Shown: positions 1-7,198 of the stretch, piece by piece
How the letters are laid out: each line of letters begins with the position of its first letter
Numbering within the stretch: position 1 is the first letter of the stretch
NCBI GenBank assembly: GCA_029934215.1
Contig: JAOZMR010000059.1
Location: 1-12,436 of the forward strand
Direction: 5' to 3'
Source: Pontiellaceae bacterium
GTDB taxonomy: Bacteria > Verrucomicrobiota > Kiritimatiellia > Kiritimatiellales > Tichowtungiaceae
DNA length: 12,436 nucleotides
Notes under the pieces: generated by a model
What the model saw: only the letters and a program-made list of their open reading frames with translations
Told to the model about the DNA's origin: nothing
Database searches by the model: none
Translations under genes and position numbers: made by a program

Positions 1-3
1 CAT

Positions 4-399
4 TCAAGTTGCGAGGCAAAACCCAGAAATCAGCGTTTTGTATGAGGGCTGGTATGAGGGCTGGAGAATACGGCGAATGGTGTTCCATTCGCGATGATCT
101 CCGGATTGTTCAAGCTTTTGGCGAATCCAGTTGAGAAGGTGGTAGGCGAGAACGCTGATGAATATATGACCGTCAACGCGGTCTTCCAGTTGGTGGTGGT
201 TTGGACGAAGTCCGAGGGAGCTTTTCAACATACGGAAACCCGATTCAGCCTTGAGTAGGCTCATGTAGAGTTCCCACAAGGTGATCGCATCGACGGTTTA
301 GTCGGTTTTGAGTACATAGCTTCCGCAAAGTTCAAGTGCCTCCGAAAGTTTCTTTTCAAACGGAGGGGATTCTTTTTTATACGAGACTTGAATTAATCT
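4..399 (-). pseudogene. Decayed IS1634-type (IS4 superfamily) transposase, C-terminal fragment
   Basis: This is the C-terminal catalytic part of a DDE transposase. Reading leftwards from about 399, the frame gives a family-like stretch ending GSYVLKTD, then a TAA stop at 298-300. The same frame continues with TLWELYMSLLKAESGFRMLK and LGLRPNHHQLEDRV, followed by HIFISVLAYHLLNWI. The Y-x2-L-x3-E-x6-K pattern (E in LLKAESGF) matches the third catalytic acid and its surroundings in IS4-superfamily enzymes. Similarity is readable on both sides of the stop, so the stop looks like a disabling mutation rather than a gene boundary. The usual family C-terminus (an STHQR-like segment) is absent after WNTIRRIL. 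It is replaced by a PSYQPSY repeat and about 14 residues before a TGA at 4-6, which suggests a frameshift there. Full-length family members are several hundred residues, so the N-terminal majority is missing. It is a relic with no reason to be active. Confidence 0.8.
41..64. repeat. Perfect 12-bp tandem duplication inside the transposase relic
   Basis: TATGAGGGCTGG occurs twice back to back at 41-52 and 53-64. On the minus strand it encodes QPSY twice in frame. It lies exactly where the reading frame leaves the usual transposase family sequence, so it may be a replication-slippage scar linked to loss of the normal C-terminus. Confidence 0.9.
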
Positions 400-426
400 C
401 CCACCCATCAATGCCCCTCCCTAGGG

Positions 427-459
427 AATCGGCAATCGAAAATCTTAAATCGGCAATGC
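427..459 (-). repeat. 33-bp repeat, left copy of an inverted pair flanking the che cluster
   Basis: Read on the minus strand this starts GCATTGCCGA and ends GATTGCCGATT, with 12 bases between. The element at 12190-12222, read on the plus strand, has the same two ends at the same spacing. The two copies share about 28 of 33 positions by eye. The GCATTGCCGA ends of both copies point inward at the che cluster. This copy lies 8 bases past the stop codon of the last gene of the cluster and next to the transposase relic. No stem-loop followed by a T-run is visible, so I do not call it a terminator. The nature of the repeat is unknown. Confidence 0.7.
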
Positions 460-467
460 TTTTTCTT

Positions 468-1673
468 CTAACGGTCTATGGCATCTCGCAAAGCAATTTC
501 TTCTGCCATCTCTTGGCATTGCACAAGATCCTCACCCGAGAAACCACACTTCTCTAACCAAATTAAATCAACAGTGCCATGCTGGAAATCAACGGGCAAA
601 CTATGCTCCGCGATGTGCAACGCGCAAAGAATGCCGCGCTCGGTCTGATGACTTAGAGCTGGATCATGATGAAAAGCAACCGCAAAAACCTGATCGTTCG
701 AGAAACCCCAAACCGCCAATAAGTATGCTGCGATTTCTGCATGCCCAACTCCTATTATGCTGCGTTCTAAATCGATGTCAGCCCCCTCCCCCGCACGAAC
801 ACGGCGGAGAACCTCATCCCATTTGTCTTTTGCATAGCGTCCAAGAATGATTTTACCCAGGTCATGGGCAAAACTACAAAAGACCCCTTGATCAATCATG
901 CGGCGACAGTTGCCCCAGTTAAACAGCAACTTTTCAACCACCTTGGAGCAGATAATAGAATGTCGATTCAGGTTCTCAAAAAACAATTCATCCATCGCCG
1001 AGGTTTTGAACGCATCGCACACACCTTGGGCAAACACAATACTGCGAATGGTTGAGGTGCCCAACATCGAAACAGCCTGCGCAAGGTTTTCAACATTCGA
1101 ACGCAAGCTGAATAGAGCCGAATTGACCGTCCGAAGAACTTTTGCGCTCAAAACCACATCCTGAGCGATAATGTCTGCGATTTCACCCATGCCTGTGTCT
1201 AGGTTGCTTAGCTTCACACTCAGCTGGTCGAAGATTCTAGGAAGCGGCGGCAACGTATCGCCATCACCCGTCAGCGTAAAAATCTCTGGATTATTAATCA
1301 ATGTACGTAGAGTCAACGCCTTATTCACCTGTTCAGTAAAAGAACTGGGTTTAATCGGAGCAATCAGCACCTGTTGGGCTGGACCAACCGTCGCCTGATG
1401 GCAATCCTCCTCCGGCTTTGAGACGAGCAGGAAACGAATGGTCTCCGGCGTGGCCTTCTTCACCTCGCCCAGGAAAGAGGTACCGGAACCCGGCATTTTT
1501 TCTGGCGCAATCAAGATATCAACCGGAGCCTGAGCATTCAGCGCCAGCGCCTGCGGACCCGTGGAGACGAACTGCAGATCCCAGCCGTTCTCCTCCGGCT
1601 TGATCACCGCCCGATAAATCTGTTGCATCTTCTCAATCGGCTCGATGAATATTACTTTTTGTGACTCAGACAT
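468..1673 (-). CDS. HDOD-domain protein with N-terminal degenerate receiver domain
   Basis: A 401-residue protein, probably cytoplasmic, since no signal peptide or membrane segment is seen. Residues 5-125 look like a response-regulator receiver fold, but the acidic pair is replaced by E11-P12 and the phospho-acceptor Asp before the MPG turn is Pro (P57). Only the late Lys (K108, in PIKPS) remains, so it should not be phosphorylated in the normal way. Residues 140-340 form an HDOD domain: LPPLPRIFDQL, the VLRTVNSALF segment, AVSMLGTSTIRSIV, the HD motif FAHDLGKIILG (H270, D271), GHAEIAAYLL and FHHDP (H335, H336). These HD-type residues are largely kept, unlike in the neighbouring HDOD gene. 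It is the last gene of the cluster, 39 bases after its neighbour, with no clear Shine-Dalgarno before the ATG. HDOD proteins act in diverse signalling and regulatory roles and mostly lack proven catalysis. Its role here is inferred only from its position. Confidence 0.85.
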   Translation of the reverse strand: MSESQKVIFIEPIEKMQQIYRAVIKPEENGWDLQFVSTGPQALALNAQAPVDILIAPEKMPGSGTSFLGEVKKATPETIRFLLVSKPEEDCHQATVGPAQQVLIAPIKPSSFTEQVNKALTLRTLINNPEIFTLTGDGDTLPPLPRIFDQLSVKLSNLDTGMGEIADIIAQDVVLSAKVLRTVNSALFSLRSNVENLAQAVSMLGTSTIRSIVFAQGVCDAFKTSAMDELFFENLNRHSIICSKVVEKLLFNWGNCRRMIDQGVFCSFAHDLGKIILGRYAKDKWDEVLRRVRAGEGADIDLERSIIGVGHAEIAAYLLAVWGFSNDQVFAVAFHHDPALSHQTERGILCALHIAEHSLPVDFQHGTVDLIWLEKCGFSGEDLVQCQEMAEEIALRDAIDR

Positions 1674-1712
1674 AATTGGAACTTACAAACAAAACCCCTA
1701 AAACCCAATACT

Positions 1713-2543
1713 TTAACTCAACCTATGGATTTCATCTTGCAACTCACACATCACAAATTCGACATCCTTCACGCTGATTCCAAGCCGCTCCTCGCTCGAC
1801 GAACAGACATCATAGCACAAGCCATCGACCCCTAGGCCGGTACCGCACATCAAAGAGATTGCGCTTGCAGCATGAACCAGATCGACCGCCATCTTATCGC
1901 CTGGGCACAAATCCGGTTCAAGATACCAGCGCACCACATGAACGAGCTCCTCTGGAATCGACCACTGCTCCAGAAGAGTCGCCCCGACCTCTGCATGATC
2001 AATCCCAAGCACCAACTGTTCTGCCTTATCAAACGGGATGTTTTTTTCATTCACGATCTTGCAGATTGGATCGGCATCCACCTCCAGATAGGTTCCAAGC
2101 ACCAGTTTACCGATATTATGAAGCAAGCCCGCAGTAAACGTATAATGAGGCGGACGAATTTTCAGGGTTTTGGCCAAGAGGTTAGAAGCAACCGCAGTCG
2201 AAATCATACTCTCCCACAAACTACCGGCCGGCAGGCCGTAGCCTTGGACTGGGTAATCCGAGATTTGGCTCCCAGCCGAGAGGAAAAGCATACGAGAAAT
2301 GGTTCCAACTCCAAGCCGCACCAATGCCTCCTTCACCGTATGAATCTTGGTGGGAGAAGCGAAATAAGCCGAATTGGCAAACCGAAGAATATTCACGGTC
2401 AGAGCCGGATCGATCTCTAGCGCACGGCTGATTTGATCCGACGAGGAATCCGGATTATTCATTACATCCAACGCTCCAATCGCCGGGCTACTCAGAAACT
2501 CGATATCACCGAGAGCCGATAAAATTTCATCCCGTTTGCTCAT
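1713..2543 (-). CDS. HDOD-domain protein with eroded HD motif
   Basis: A 276-residue, single-domain HDOD protein with no membrane segment. Recognisable blocks are LSSPAIGALDVMNNP (residues 17-31), DPALTVNILRFANSAYF (45-61), VKEALVRLGVGTISRML (70-86), GLLHNIGKLVLGTYL (139-153) and IDHAEVGATLLEQW (181-194). The HD motif reads H142-N143 instead of His-Asp. The later His pair typical of HD proteins (HHxP) is replaced by YLEP, so two metal-ligand positions are lost and enzymatic phosphohydrolase activity is unlikely. It should act as a binding or scaffold module. The ATG overlaps the cheB stop codon (ATGA at 2540-2543), which implies translational coupling to cheB. It is homologous to the HDOD part of the next gene but diverged. 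The family call is firm; the partner and function are not known from sequence. Confidence 0.88.
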   Translation of the reverse strand: MSKRDEILSALGDIEFLSSPAIGALDVMNNPDSSSDQISRALEIDPALTVNILRFANSAYFASPTKIHTVKEALVRLGVGTISRMLFLSAGSQISDYPVQGYGLPAGSLWESMISTAVASNLLAKTLKIRPPHYTFTAGLLHNIGKLVLGTYLEVDADPICKIVNEKNIPFDKAEQLVLGIDHAEVGATLLEQWSIPEELVHVVRWYLEPDLCPGDKMAVDLVHAASAISLMCGTGLGVDGLCYDVCSSSEERLGISVKDVEFVMCELQDEIHRLS

Positions 2544-3640
2544 GCCTTGCCCCCAGTCGCGCTGGGACCACTTCGATTCGTCGTTACAGAATCATCGTCA
2601 ACCATCCTGAGGAGCTCTGGGGCAATGCGGTCAATCGACCGAACACACGAAGCGCCCCCGCGAGCAATCGCCTCCTTTGGCATTCCAAACACAACGCAAC
2701 TCGCCTCATCCTGGGCAACCGTCTTTGCCCCAGCCTGCCGCATCTCTAACAATCCATTGGCTCCATCATCACCCATTCCAGTCAGAATCGCGCCGACAGC
2801 ATTCGCTCCTGCGTAACGGGCAACCGACTTGAACAACACATCAACACTCGGCCGCTGATGGCATACGGGCGGGCCATCATTCAACTGCACAATGTAGCTG
2901 GCACCACTCCGCGCAAGCGTCATATGCTTTCCGCCAGGAGCAATCAGCACCCGCCCCACCATCAGCTGGTCGTTGTGCTCTGCCTCCTTAATCTGCATCG
3001 CACACGTTTCGTTCATGCGAGCGGCAAAAAGCGACGTAAAGCGAGGCGGCATATGCTGCACAACCACCACCCCCGGAGTCGTCACCGGCAAAGCGTGGAA
3101 CACGCGGCTCAGCGCCTGGACCCCGCCCGTGGAAGACCCGATTGCAATAACCTTGCGCGTCGTCTGGGTCATTGCAGTTTTCCTCACAACAGGTCGAGCC
3201 AACCGAGCACGCGGCACCGGCGGCACAAAACTACGCGGCGCCGAACGGATCAAGGCCGCAAGTTCGTCGGTTGTTTTTTGAACACTATACTCCGTACCTG
3301 GTTTTCGAACCACCTCGACCGCTCCGGCCTCCAGCGCCTCCAGCGCCACCGGTCCACCTCGGTCGCCCAGCGAACTCAGAATAATGATCGGCATGGGCCG
3401 GGCCGCCATCAACTTATGTAGAAACGTAATGCCATCCATTCGCGGCATCTCAACATCCAGCGTCAACACATCCGGCTTCAACGCAACAATCTTTTCACGC
3501 GCGACATACGGATCTGGCGCAGTTCCGACCACCTCAATACCCGGCTTCGCGTTCAGCTCCCGAGCAAGAATCTTACGGACAACCGCCGAATCGTCTACGA
3601 CCAGCACACGAACATTTCTTTTTTTCAGCAATCCGCTCAT
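2540..3640 (-). CDS. cheB: CheB, chemoreceptor glutamate methylesterase/deamidase response regulator
   Basis: A 366-residue cytoplasmic protein that removes methyl groups from receptor glutamates, and can deamidate glutamines, when phosphorylated by CheA. Residues 10-125 are a receiver domain with the VVDDSA acidic pair (D16, D17), phospho-acceptor D62 in LDVEMPRMDG, and the KPG Lys near 113. Residues 160-345 are the esterase domain. Its catalytic triad is visible as S170 in GSSTGG, H196 in VVQHMPPRFT and D292 in TGMGDDGANG. The length fits the family. I start it at ATG 3640, which has AAGGAG five bases upstream and overlaps the cheD stop as TAATG. An in-frame extension to 3769 would only re-read cheD and adds nothing conserved. 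The acceptor region of the receiver and the triad are intact, so the enzyme should be active. Confidence 0.97.
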   Translation of the reverse strand: MSGLLKKRNVRVLVVDDSAVVRKILARELNAKPGIEVVGTAPDPYVAREKIVALKPDVLTLDVEMPRMDGITFLHKLMAARPMPIIILSSLGDRGGPVALEALEAGAVEVVRKPGTEYSVQKTTDELAALIRSAPRSFVPPVPRARLARPVVRKTAMTQTTRKVIAIGSSTGGVQALSRVFHALPVTTPGVVVVQHMPPRFTSLFAARMNETCAMQIKEAEHNDQLMVGRVLIAPGGKHMTLARSGASYIVQLNDGPPVCHQRPSVDVLFKSVARYAGANAVGAILTGMGDDGANGLLEMRQAGAKTVAQDEASCVVFGMPKEAIARGGASCVRSIDRIAPELLRMVDDDSVTTNRSGPSATGGKA

Positions 3641-4134
3641 TATAGCTCCTTCGCCCCTTGAGGTGTTTTCATAAAAACGACTCCCGTATCCAAACGCATA
3701 TACAGGCTGCGGGGAGTATCCCCGCCGACATCCTCCGCCTCGATCATCAACCCGGCACGCCAAAGGCACTTTCGGATTGCGAGATGGTTTCGTTTACCAA
3801 TATCAAAATTGGCTGGGCCATTACGCATCGCAGCCCCACCAGCGATTTTCACCTTCATAAATTGTTTTTGGCACCCGGCCGCATACATCGTTTGCAGCAG
3901 CAACTTCAAACCCGTATCTGCGAACATAAACGGCACCGTCAACGCCTTATCAGGATTCAGCTTCGACTCCGGAAGCTGGAAATGCAACATACCACCCGCC
4001 TTCTTTTTACGGTCATAAACACAAACCCCGATGCACGACCCCAGCGAATACGTAACAATCGTACCCGTACCGGATGTCGAAAACTTCGCATCCGAGACCC
4101 CGACCGTTAGCCTATTTTTGAATGATGTATTCAT
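3640..4134 (-). CDS. cheD: CheD, chemoreceptor glutamine deamidase
   Basis: A 164-residue cytoplasmic enzyme that deamidates specific glutamines in chemoreceptors. In CheC-containing systems it also partners with the phosphatase. The Cys-His-Thr catalytic set known from Thermotoga CheD is in place: T28 and C34 in VTYSLGSCIGVCVYD, and H51 in GGMLHFQLPES. Also typical are KIAGGAAM and IGKRN followed by a C-terminal segment with GGDTPRSLYM. The ATG lies two bases after the cheR stop codon with no good Shine-Dalgarno, so translation probably depends on ribosomes finishing cheR. The stop codon overlaps the cheB start. The two CheX/CheC-class genes in this cluster are possible partners, but CheD binding is established for CheC proteins and not for CheX, so that link is an inference. 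Confidence 0.95.
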   Translation of the reverse strand: MNTSFKNRLTVGVSDAKFSTSGTGTIVTYSLGSCIGVCVYDRKKKAGGMLHFQLPESKLNPDKALTVPFMFADTGLKLLLQTMYAAGCQKQFMKVKIAGGAAMRNGPANFDIGKRNHLAIRKCLWRAGLMIEAEDVGGDTPRSLYMRLDTGVVFMKTPQGAKEL

Positions 4135-4136
4135 CT

Positions 4137-4976
4137 TTATTTTTTCTGATAGATCGTAGGTTCAATATAATTAAACCGATGCTTGGTTCCGGAAAGCGAT
4201 TCTGAATGACCGATGAAAAGCATGCCGCCCGGCGACAAAACATCGTAATAACGGTTCACCAGCCTCTCCTGAGTCGGCTTATCAAAATAGATCATCACAT
4301 TTCTGCAAAAAATGAAATCGATTCCACTCGAAACCGGCCACTCCTGCATCAGATTGATCTGCCGAAAAACCAGCATCTTTCGCAGCTCACTCCTTGCGAG
4401 AAAATTACGCTCGCCCGTTCCCGCCTTAGACTCAAAATACTTCGTACGAATTGCAGAAGCAACACCCTCCAAACGCTTCTCGGGATAGCAGCCCTCTTTA
4501 GCGGCGCGAACCATCCGCGAAGAAATATCGCTCGCCAGGATCTTCACATTAGCCCGACACGCAGACGGAATACTCTCCGCCAGCGTAACCGCCAACGAAT
4601 ACGGCTCCTCACCACTCGAACACCCCGCACTCCAGCAACGCAACCGCAACCGCTCGGGGCTCGGCGCATTTGAAACCAAACTCGGAATCAAAACCTGCTG
4701 CAAATAGTCAAAATGCTTACTCTCGCGAAAAAAGCTAGTGAGATTCGTACTCAGATTATCAATAAAATGAACAAAATCCGGCTGAGCGGAATCGCTCAAC
4801 ACATGATCCAGATAATCGCTATAACACTTAAACGTGCTACCCCGAATCAGCTTTGCCAACCTAGACTGAACCAACTCCCGCTTATCCGCCTTCAGATTAA
4901 TCCCGCAATGGTCATACACCGTTCGGCTAACCCTCGTGAAATCATCGTCAGACAATGCTATTTTCTCAGGGAACAT
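4137..4976 (-). CDS. cheR: CheR, SAM-dependent chemoreceptor methyltransferase
   Basis: A 279-residue enzyme that methylates receptor glutamates using S-adenosylmethionine, opposing CheB. Residues 8-75 form the small N-terminal helical domain. The conserved stretch NLTSFFRES (78-86) and the SAM-binding motif CWSAGCSSGEEPYS (114-127) follow. D150 in ILASDIS is positioned as the acidic residue of the binding fold. FIFCRNVMIYFD (221-232) and LSPGGMLFIGHSES (247-260) complete the methyltransferase fold. The length matches stand-alone CheR. The start is fixed by GAGGAG nine bases upstream, which sits just after the cheA stop codon (cheA to cheR gap 16 bases). The MCP of this cluster has no recognisable C-terminal CheR-tethering pentapeptide, so methylation should be direct. 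No additional domain such as a TPR is fused. Confidence 0.97.
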   Translation of the reverse strand: MFPEKIALSDDDFTRVSRTVYDHCGINLKADKRELVQSRLAKLIRGSTFKCYSDYLDHVLSDSAQPDFVHFIDNLSTNLTSFFRESKHFDYLQQVLIPSLVSNAPSPERLRLRCWSAGCSSGEEPYSLAVTLAESIPSACRANVKILASDISSRMVRAAKEGCYPEKRLEGVASAIRTKYFESKAGTGERNFLARSELRKMLVFRQINLMQEWPVSSGIDFIFCRNVMIYFDKPTQERLVNRYYDVLSPGGMLFIGHSESLSGTKHRFNYIEPTIYQKK

Positions 4977-4992
4977 GGTTCAAATCTCCTCA

Positions 4993-7155
4993 TTAAATCT
5001 GACTAATTTTAAAAATCCCAGCAATATCAAGAATCAAACTAACCTGACCATTCCCCATAATCGCGCCACCGGAGATCCCAGGAGTATGGCTCAAAACACT
5101 CCCTAAGCTTTTAAGAACCACCTGTTGTTGACCCAGCAGATCATCAACCAAAAGACCGCAAGCACAATTATCCTGCTCCACCACCACCACAAGCCCATCC
5201 TGCGGATTCGTGGAATGCGGCTCCACAGAGAACAGATCATGCAAACGAACCATATTCAACAGCTCGCCGCGATCATTTACCATTTCCCCGCGTCCTTGCA
5301 CCGTAGAAAGATCCTTGGCTTCCGGGCGGAAACTCTTACGAATCACATTAATCGGAATAATAAACGGTTCATCGCCGACAGAAATAATTTGACCATCAAT
5401 AATCGCAAGCGTCAGCGGCAACGTAATCGTAAACAACGTCCCCTTCCCTGGCGTCGACTTGATATCAATGCGGCCCCGGAGATTCTCGATATTCCGCTTC
5501 ACAACATCCATCCCAACACCTCGCCCAGACACCTTCGTCACCTTCTCGGCAGTAGAAAGACCGGGCGTAAAAATAATATTAAAAACATCAGAATCCGACG
5601 GCGTGCTACCCGGCGCAAACACCCCACTCTGAACCCCCTTCTCAAACAGCTTCTCCCGATTCAGCCCACGACCATCATCCTCAAGCTCAATCACAATATT
5701 ACCGGCCGCATGAAACGCACGCAACTCGATCTCTCCGCTCTCAGCCTTACCTGCCTCTTTTCGTCCATCGGGCGTTTCAACACCATGATCCACCGAATTA
5801 CGAATCATATGAACCAACGGGTCAGCCAACTTATCGACAATCGAGCGGTCGAGCTCGGTCTGCTCCCCCTGCATTGAAAAATTAATAGATTTACCCGCCT
5901 GGCGAGAAAGATCGCGGGACATCCGCGCCATCTTCTGAAAAATCCCGCTAATCGGCACCATACGCATCGATGTCGAAAGCTCCTGCAACTCACGAATCAG
6001 CTTTCCCTGATGCAAAATATCATGCTCCAACTTATCCCCACGGGGCGTCCCATCCGTCTTCAACGACTCAGAAACCATCAGCTGCGCAATCACCAACTCG
6101 CCGATCATATTGATCAGATTATCGAGCCGAGACGTTTTCACCTTAATCGACTCCTCAACATGAGCGTGCGCCTTTTTCGCGGCAACCGCAGGAGTTCCAG
6201 GCGAAGACGCCTGAGCAGGAGCGGGCGCAACAACATCCTGCTCCACCTCGACCGGTTTCTCGACCTCAACAACTGCCACCTCTGCCACAGCAGCTGCCTC
6301 AACAACCGCTTCCACAGGCACATCCTCTGCCGCAGCCTCAGCAACCTCTTGCACCGCAACAGCCTCAGCAACCTTCTCTTCTATCACCTCCGCAGCCTCA
6401 GCAGAACTCTCCACATGCGGAACCGTTGCGGTTCCATCAACACACTGCTGAAGAAGCGCACTCAACTCATCAACGCCGGGATAAAAAGAAACCACATTGT
6501 CTCCATTAATCGCATCCCTCAGCGCATCCAGCATCCCCTTCAGCATATCGATGGTCTTATAAACCGCATCCGCATTCACATCCGTCAAAACAACCGACCC
6601 CTTACGAGCCAGATCGAGCAACGTCTCAGCATTATGCGTCAACTGGCCAATCTGCTGCAAATTCATGAAGCCCGCCATACCCTTGATCGTATGGAACGCA
6701 CGGAAAATCAGATTCAGCACATCACTATTCGCGAGATCATCCTCAAGCTCCAGCATCGCGCCCTCAGCCGCCTCAAGATGCTCCATCCCCTCAACCGTAA
6801 AATCCTCAATCAGCTCAACATCATCGGCAGGAATCGTATATCCAGGATCTTCCGAAGCACTCGACACAACAACCGGCTCCGACTCATCCGCCCCCCCCAG
6901 CAAACGCAGCACCTGCTGCAGCTTACCACTCGCCGCTCCAAGCTTTTTAGAACAGAGCTCTTGATCATCGAGCGCATCCTGCAAAAAGCGGCAACCCTGC
7001 CACAACGCATCAATCACCTCAAAGCCAAGCCCATCGCAATCCGCAAGCACCAAACTCAAGTTCTCAACCAAACCCTCAAGCGCAACACGATTTGCAGAAG
7101 CAAAATCGCCCTCGGCTGAGGTAATCAATTTAATAAGTGTTTCCATAGCAGCCAC
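4993..7155 (-). CDS. cheA: CheA, chemotaxis histidine kinase (no P2 domain apparent)
   Basis: The central kinase, about 720 residues. In order: an uncharacterised helical N-terminal region (1-90); a P1 HPt domain (about 110-215) with phosphoryl-accepting H155 in FRAFHTIKGMAGF; a low-complexity Glu/Val/Ala linker (about 250-330) where a folded P2 domain might be expected; the P3 dimerisation helices (about 337-400, with LINMIGELVIAQL); the P4 ATPase with N-box HMIRNSVDHGVE, G1 box LEDDGRGL and G2 box SGRGVGMDVVKRN; and the P5 CheW-like domain (about 580-720). All catalytic boxes look intact. The start is uncertain. GTG 7155 has AGGAGG five bases upstream; ATG 7173 and ATG 7146 are alternatives that change only a few residues. 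CheA reads receptor state through CheW and feeds CheY and CheB. Confidence 0.95.
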   Translation of the reverse strand: MAAMETLIKLITSAEGDFASANRVALEGLVENLSLVLADCDGLGFEVIDALWQGCRFLQDALDDQELCSKKLGAASGKLQQVLRLLGGADESEPVVVSSASEDPGYTIPADDVELIEDFTVEGMEHLEAAEGAMLELEDDLANSDVLNLIFRAFHTIKGMAGFMNLQQIGQLTHNAETLLDLARKGSVVLTDVNADAVYKTIDMLKGMLDALRDAINGDNVVSFYPGVDELSALLQQCVDGTATVPHVESSAEAAEVIEEKVAEAVAVQEVAEAAAEDVPVEAVVEAAAVAEVAVVEVEKPVEVEQDVVAPAPAQASSPGTPAVAAKKAHAHVEESIKVKTSRLDNLINMIGELVIAQLMVSESLKTDGTPRGDKLEHDILHQGKLIRELQELSTSMRMVPISGIFQKMARMSRDLSRQAGKSINFSMQGEQTELDRSIVDKLADPLVHMIRNSVDHGVETPDGRKEAGKAESGEIELRAFHAAGNIVIELEDDGRGLNREKLFEKGVQSGVFAPGSTPSDSDVFNIIFTPGLSTAEKVTKVSGRGVGMDVVKRNIENLRGRIDIKSTPGKGTLFTITLPLTLAIIDGQIISVGDEPFIIPINVIRKSFRPEAKDLSTVQGRGEMVNDRGELLNMVRLHDLFSVEPHSTNPQDGLVVVVEQDNCACGLLVDDLLGQQQVVLKSLGSVLSHTPGISGGAIMGNGQVSLILDIAGIFKISQI

Positions 7156-7160
7156 AATAC

Positions 7161-7166
7161 CCTCCT
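7161..7166 (-). promoter_or_regulatory. Shine-Dalgarno AGGAGG that decides the cheA start
   Basis: AGGAGG lies five bases before GTG 7155. It is inside the frame opened by ATG 7173, and 14 bases before ATG 7146. Spacing favours GTG 7155; ATG 7146 remains possible if the spacing is relaxed. Confidence 0.6.
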
Positions 7167-7198
7167 GCAACATCCTTACAACGGATCGAATCCAACGC

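Noticed and set aside
419..426. CCCTAGGG palindrome as an operon terminator
   Set aside because: It is an eight-base palindrome with no loop and no following T-run, so it cannot act as an intrinsic terminator.
1872..2420. Plus-strand frame of 182 codons opposite the HDOD gene
   Set aside because: It lies fully inside a well-supported minus-strand gene and has no recognisable protein features.
3641..3769. N-terminal extension of CheB by 43 residues
   Set aside because: It only re-reads the end of cheD in another frame. ATG 3640 has a proper AAGGAG and starts at the expected receiver-domain boundary.
6170..6420. Low-complexity stretch in cheA as a possible frameshift or repeat insertion
   Set aside because: The frame stays open and P1 and P3 lie in the same frame on both sides. 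It reads as a flexible Glu/Val/Ala linker.
6010..7119. Long plus-strand frame opposite cheA (369 codons)
   Set aside because: It is the antisense shadow of cheA: Arg/Asn/Leu-rich, no family motif, no ribosome site. The minus-strand reading has all CheA domains.
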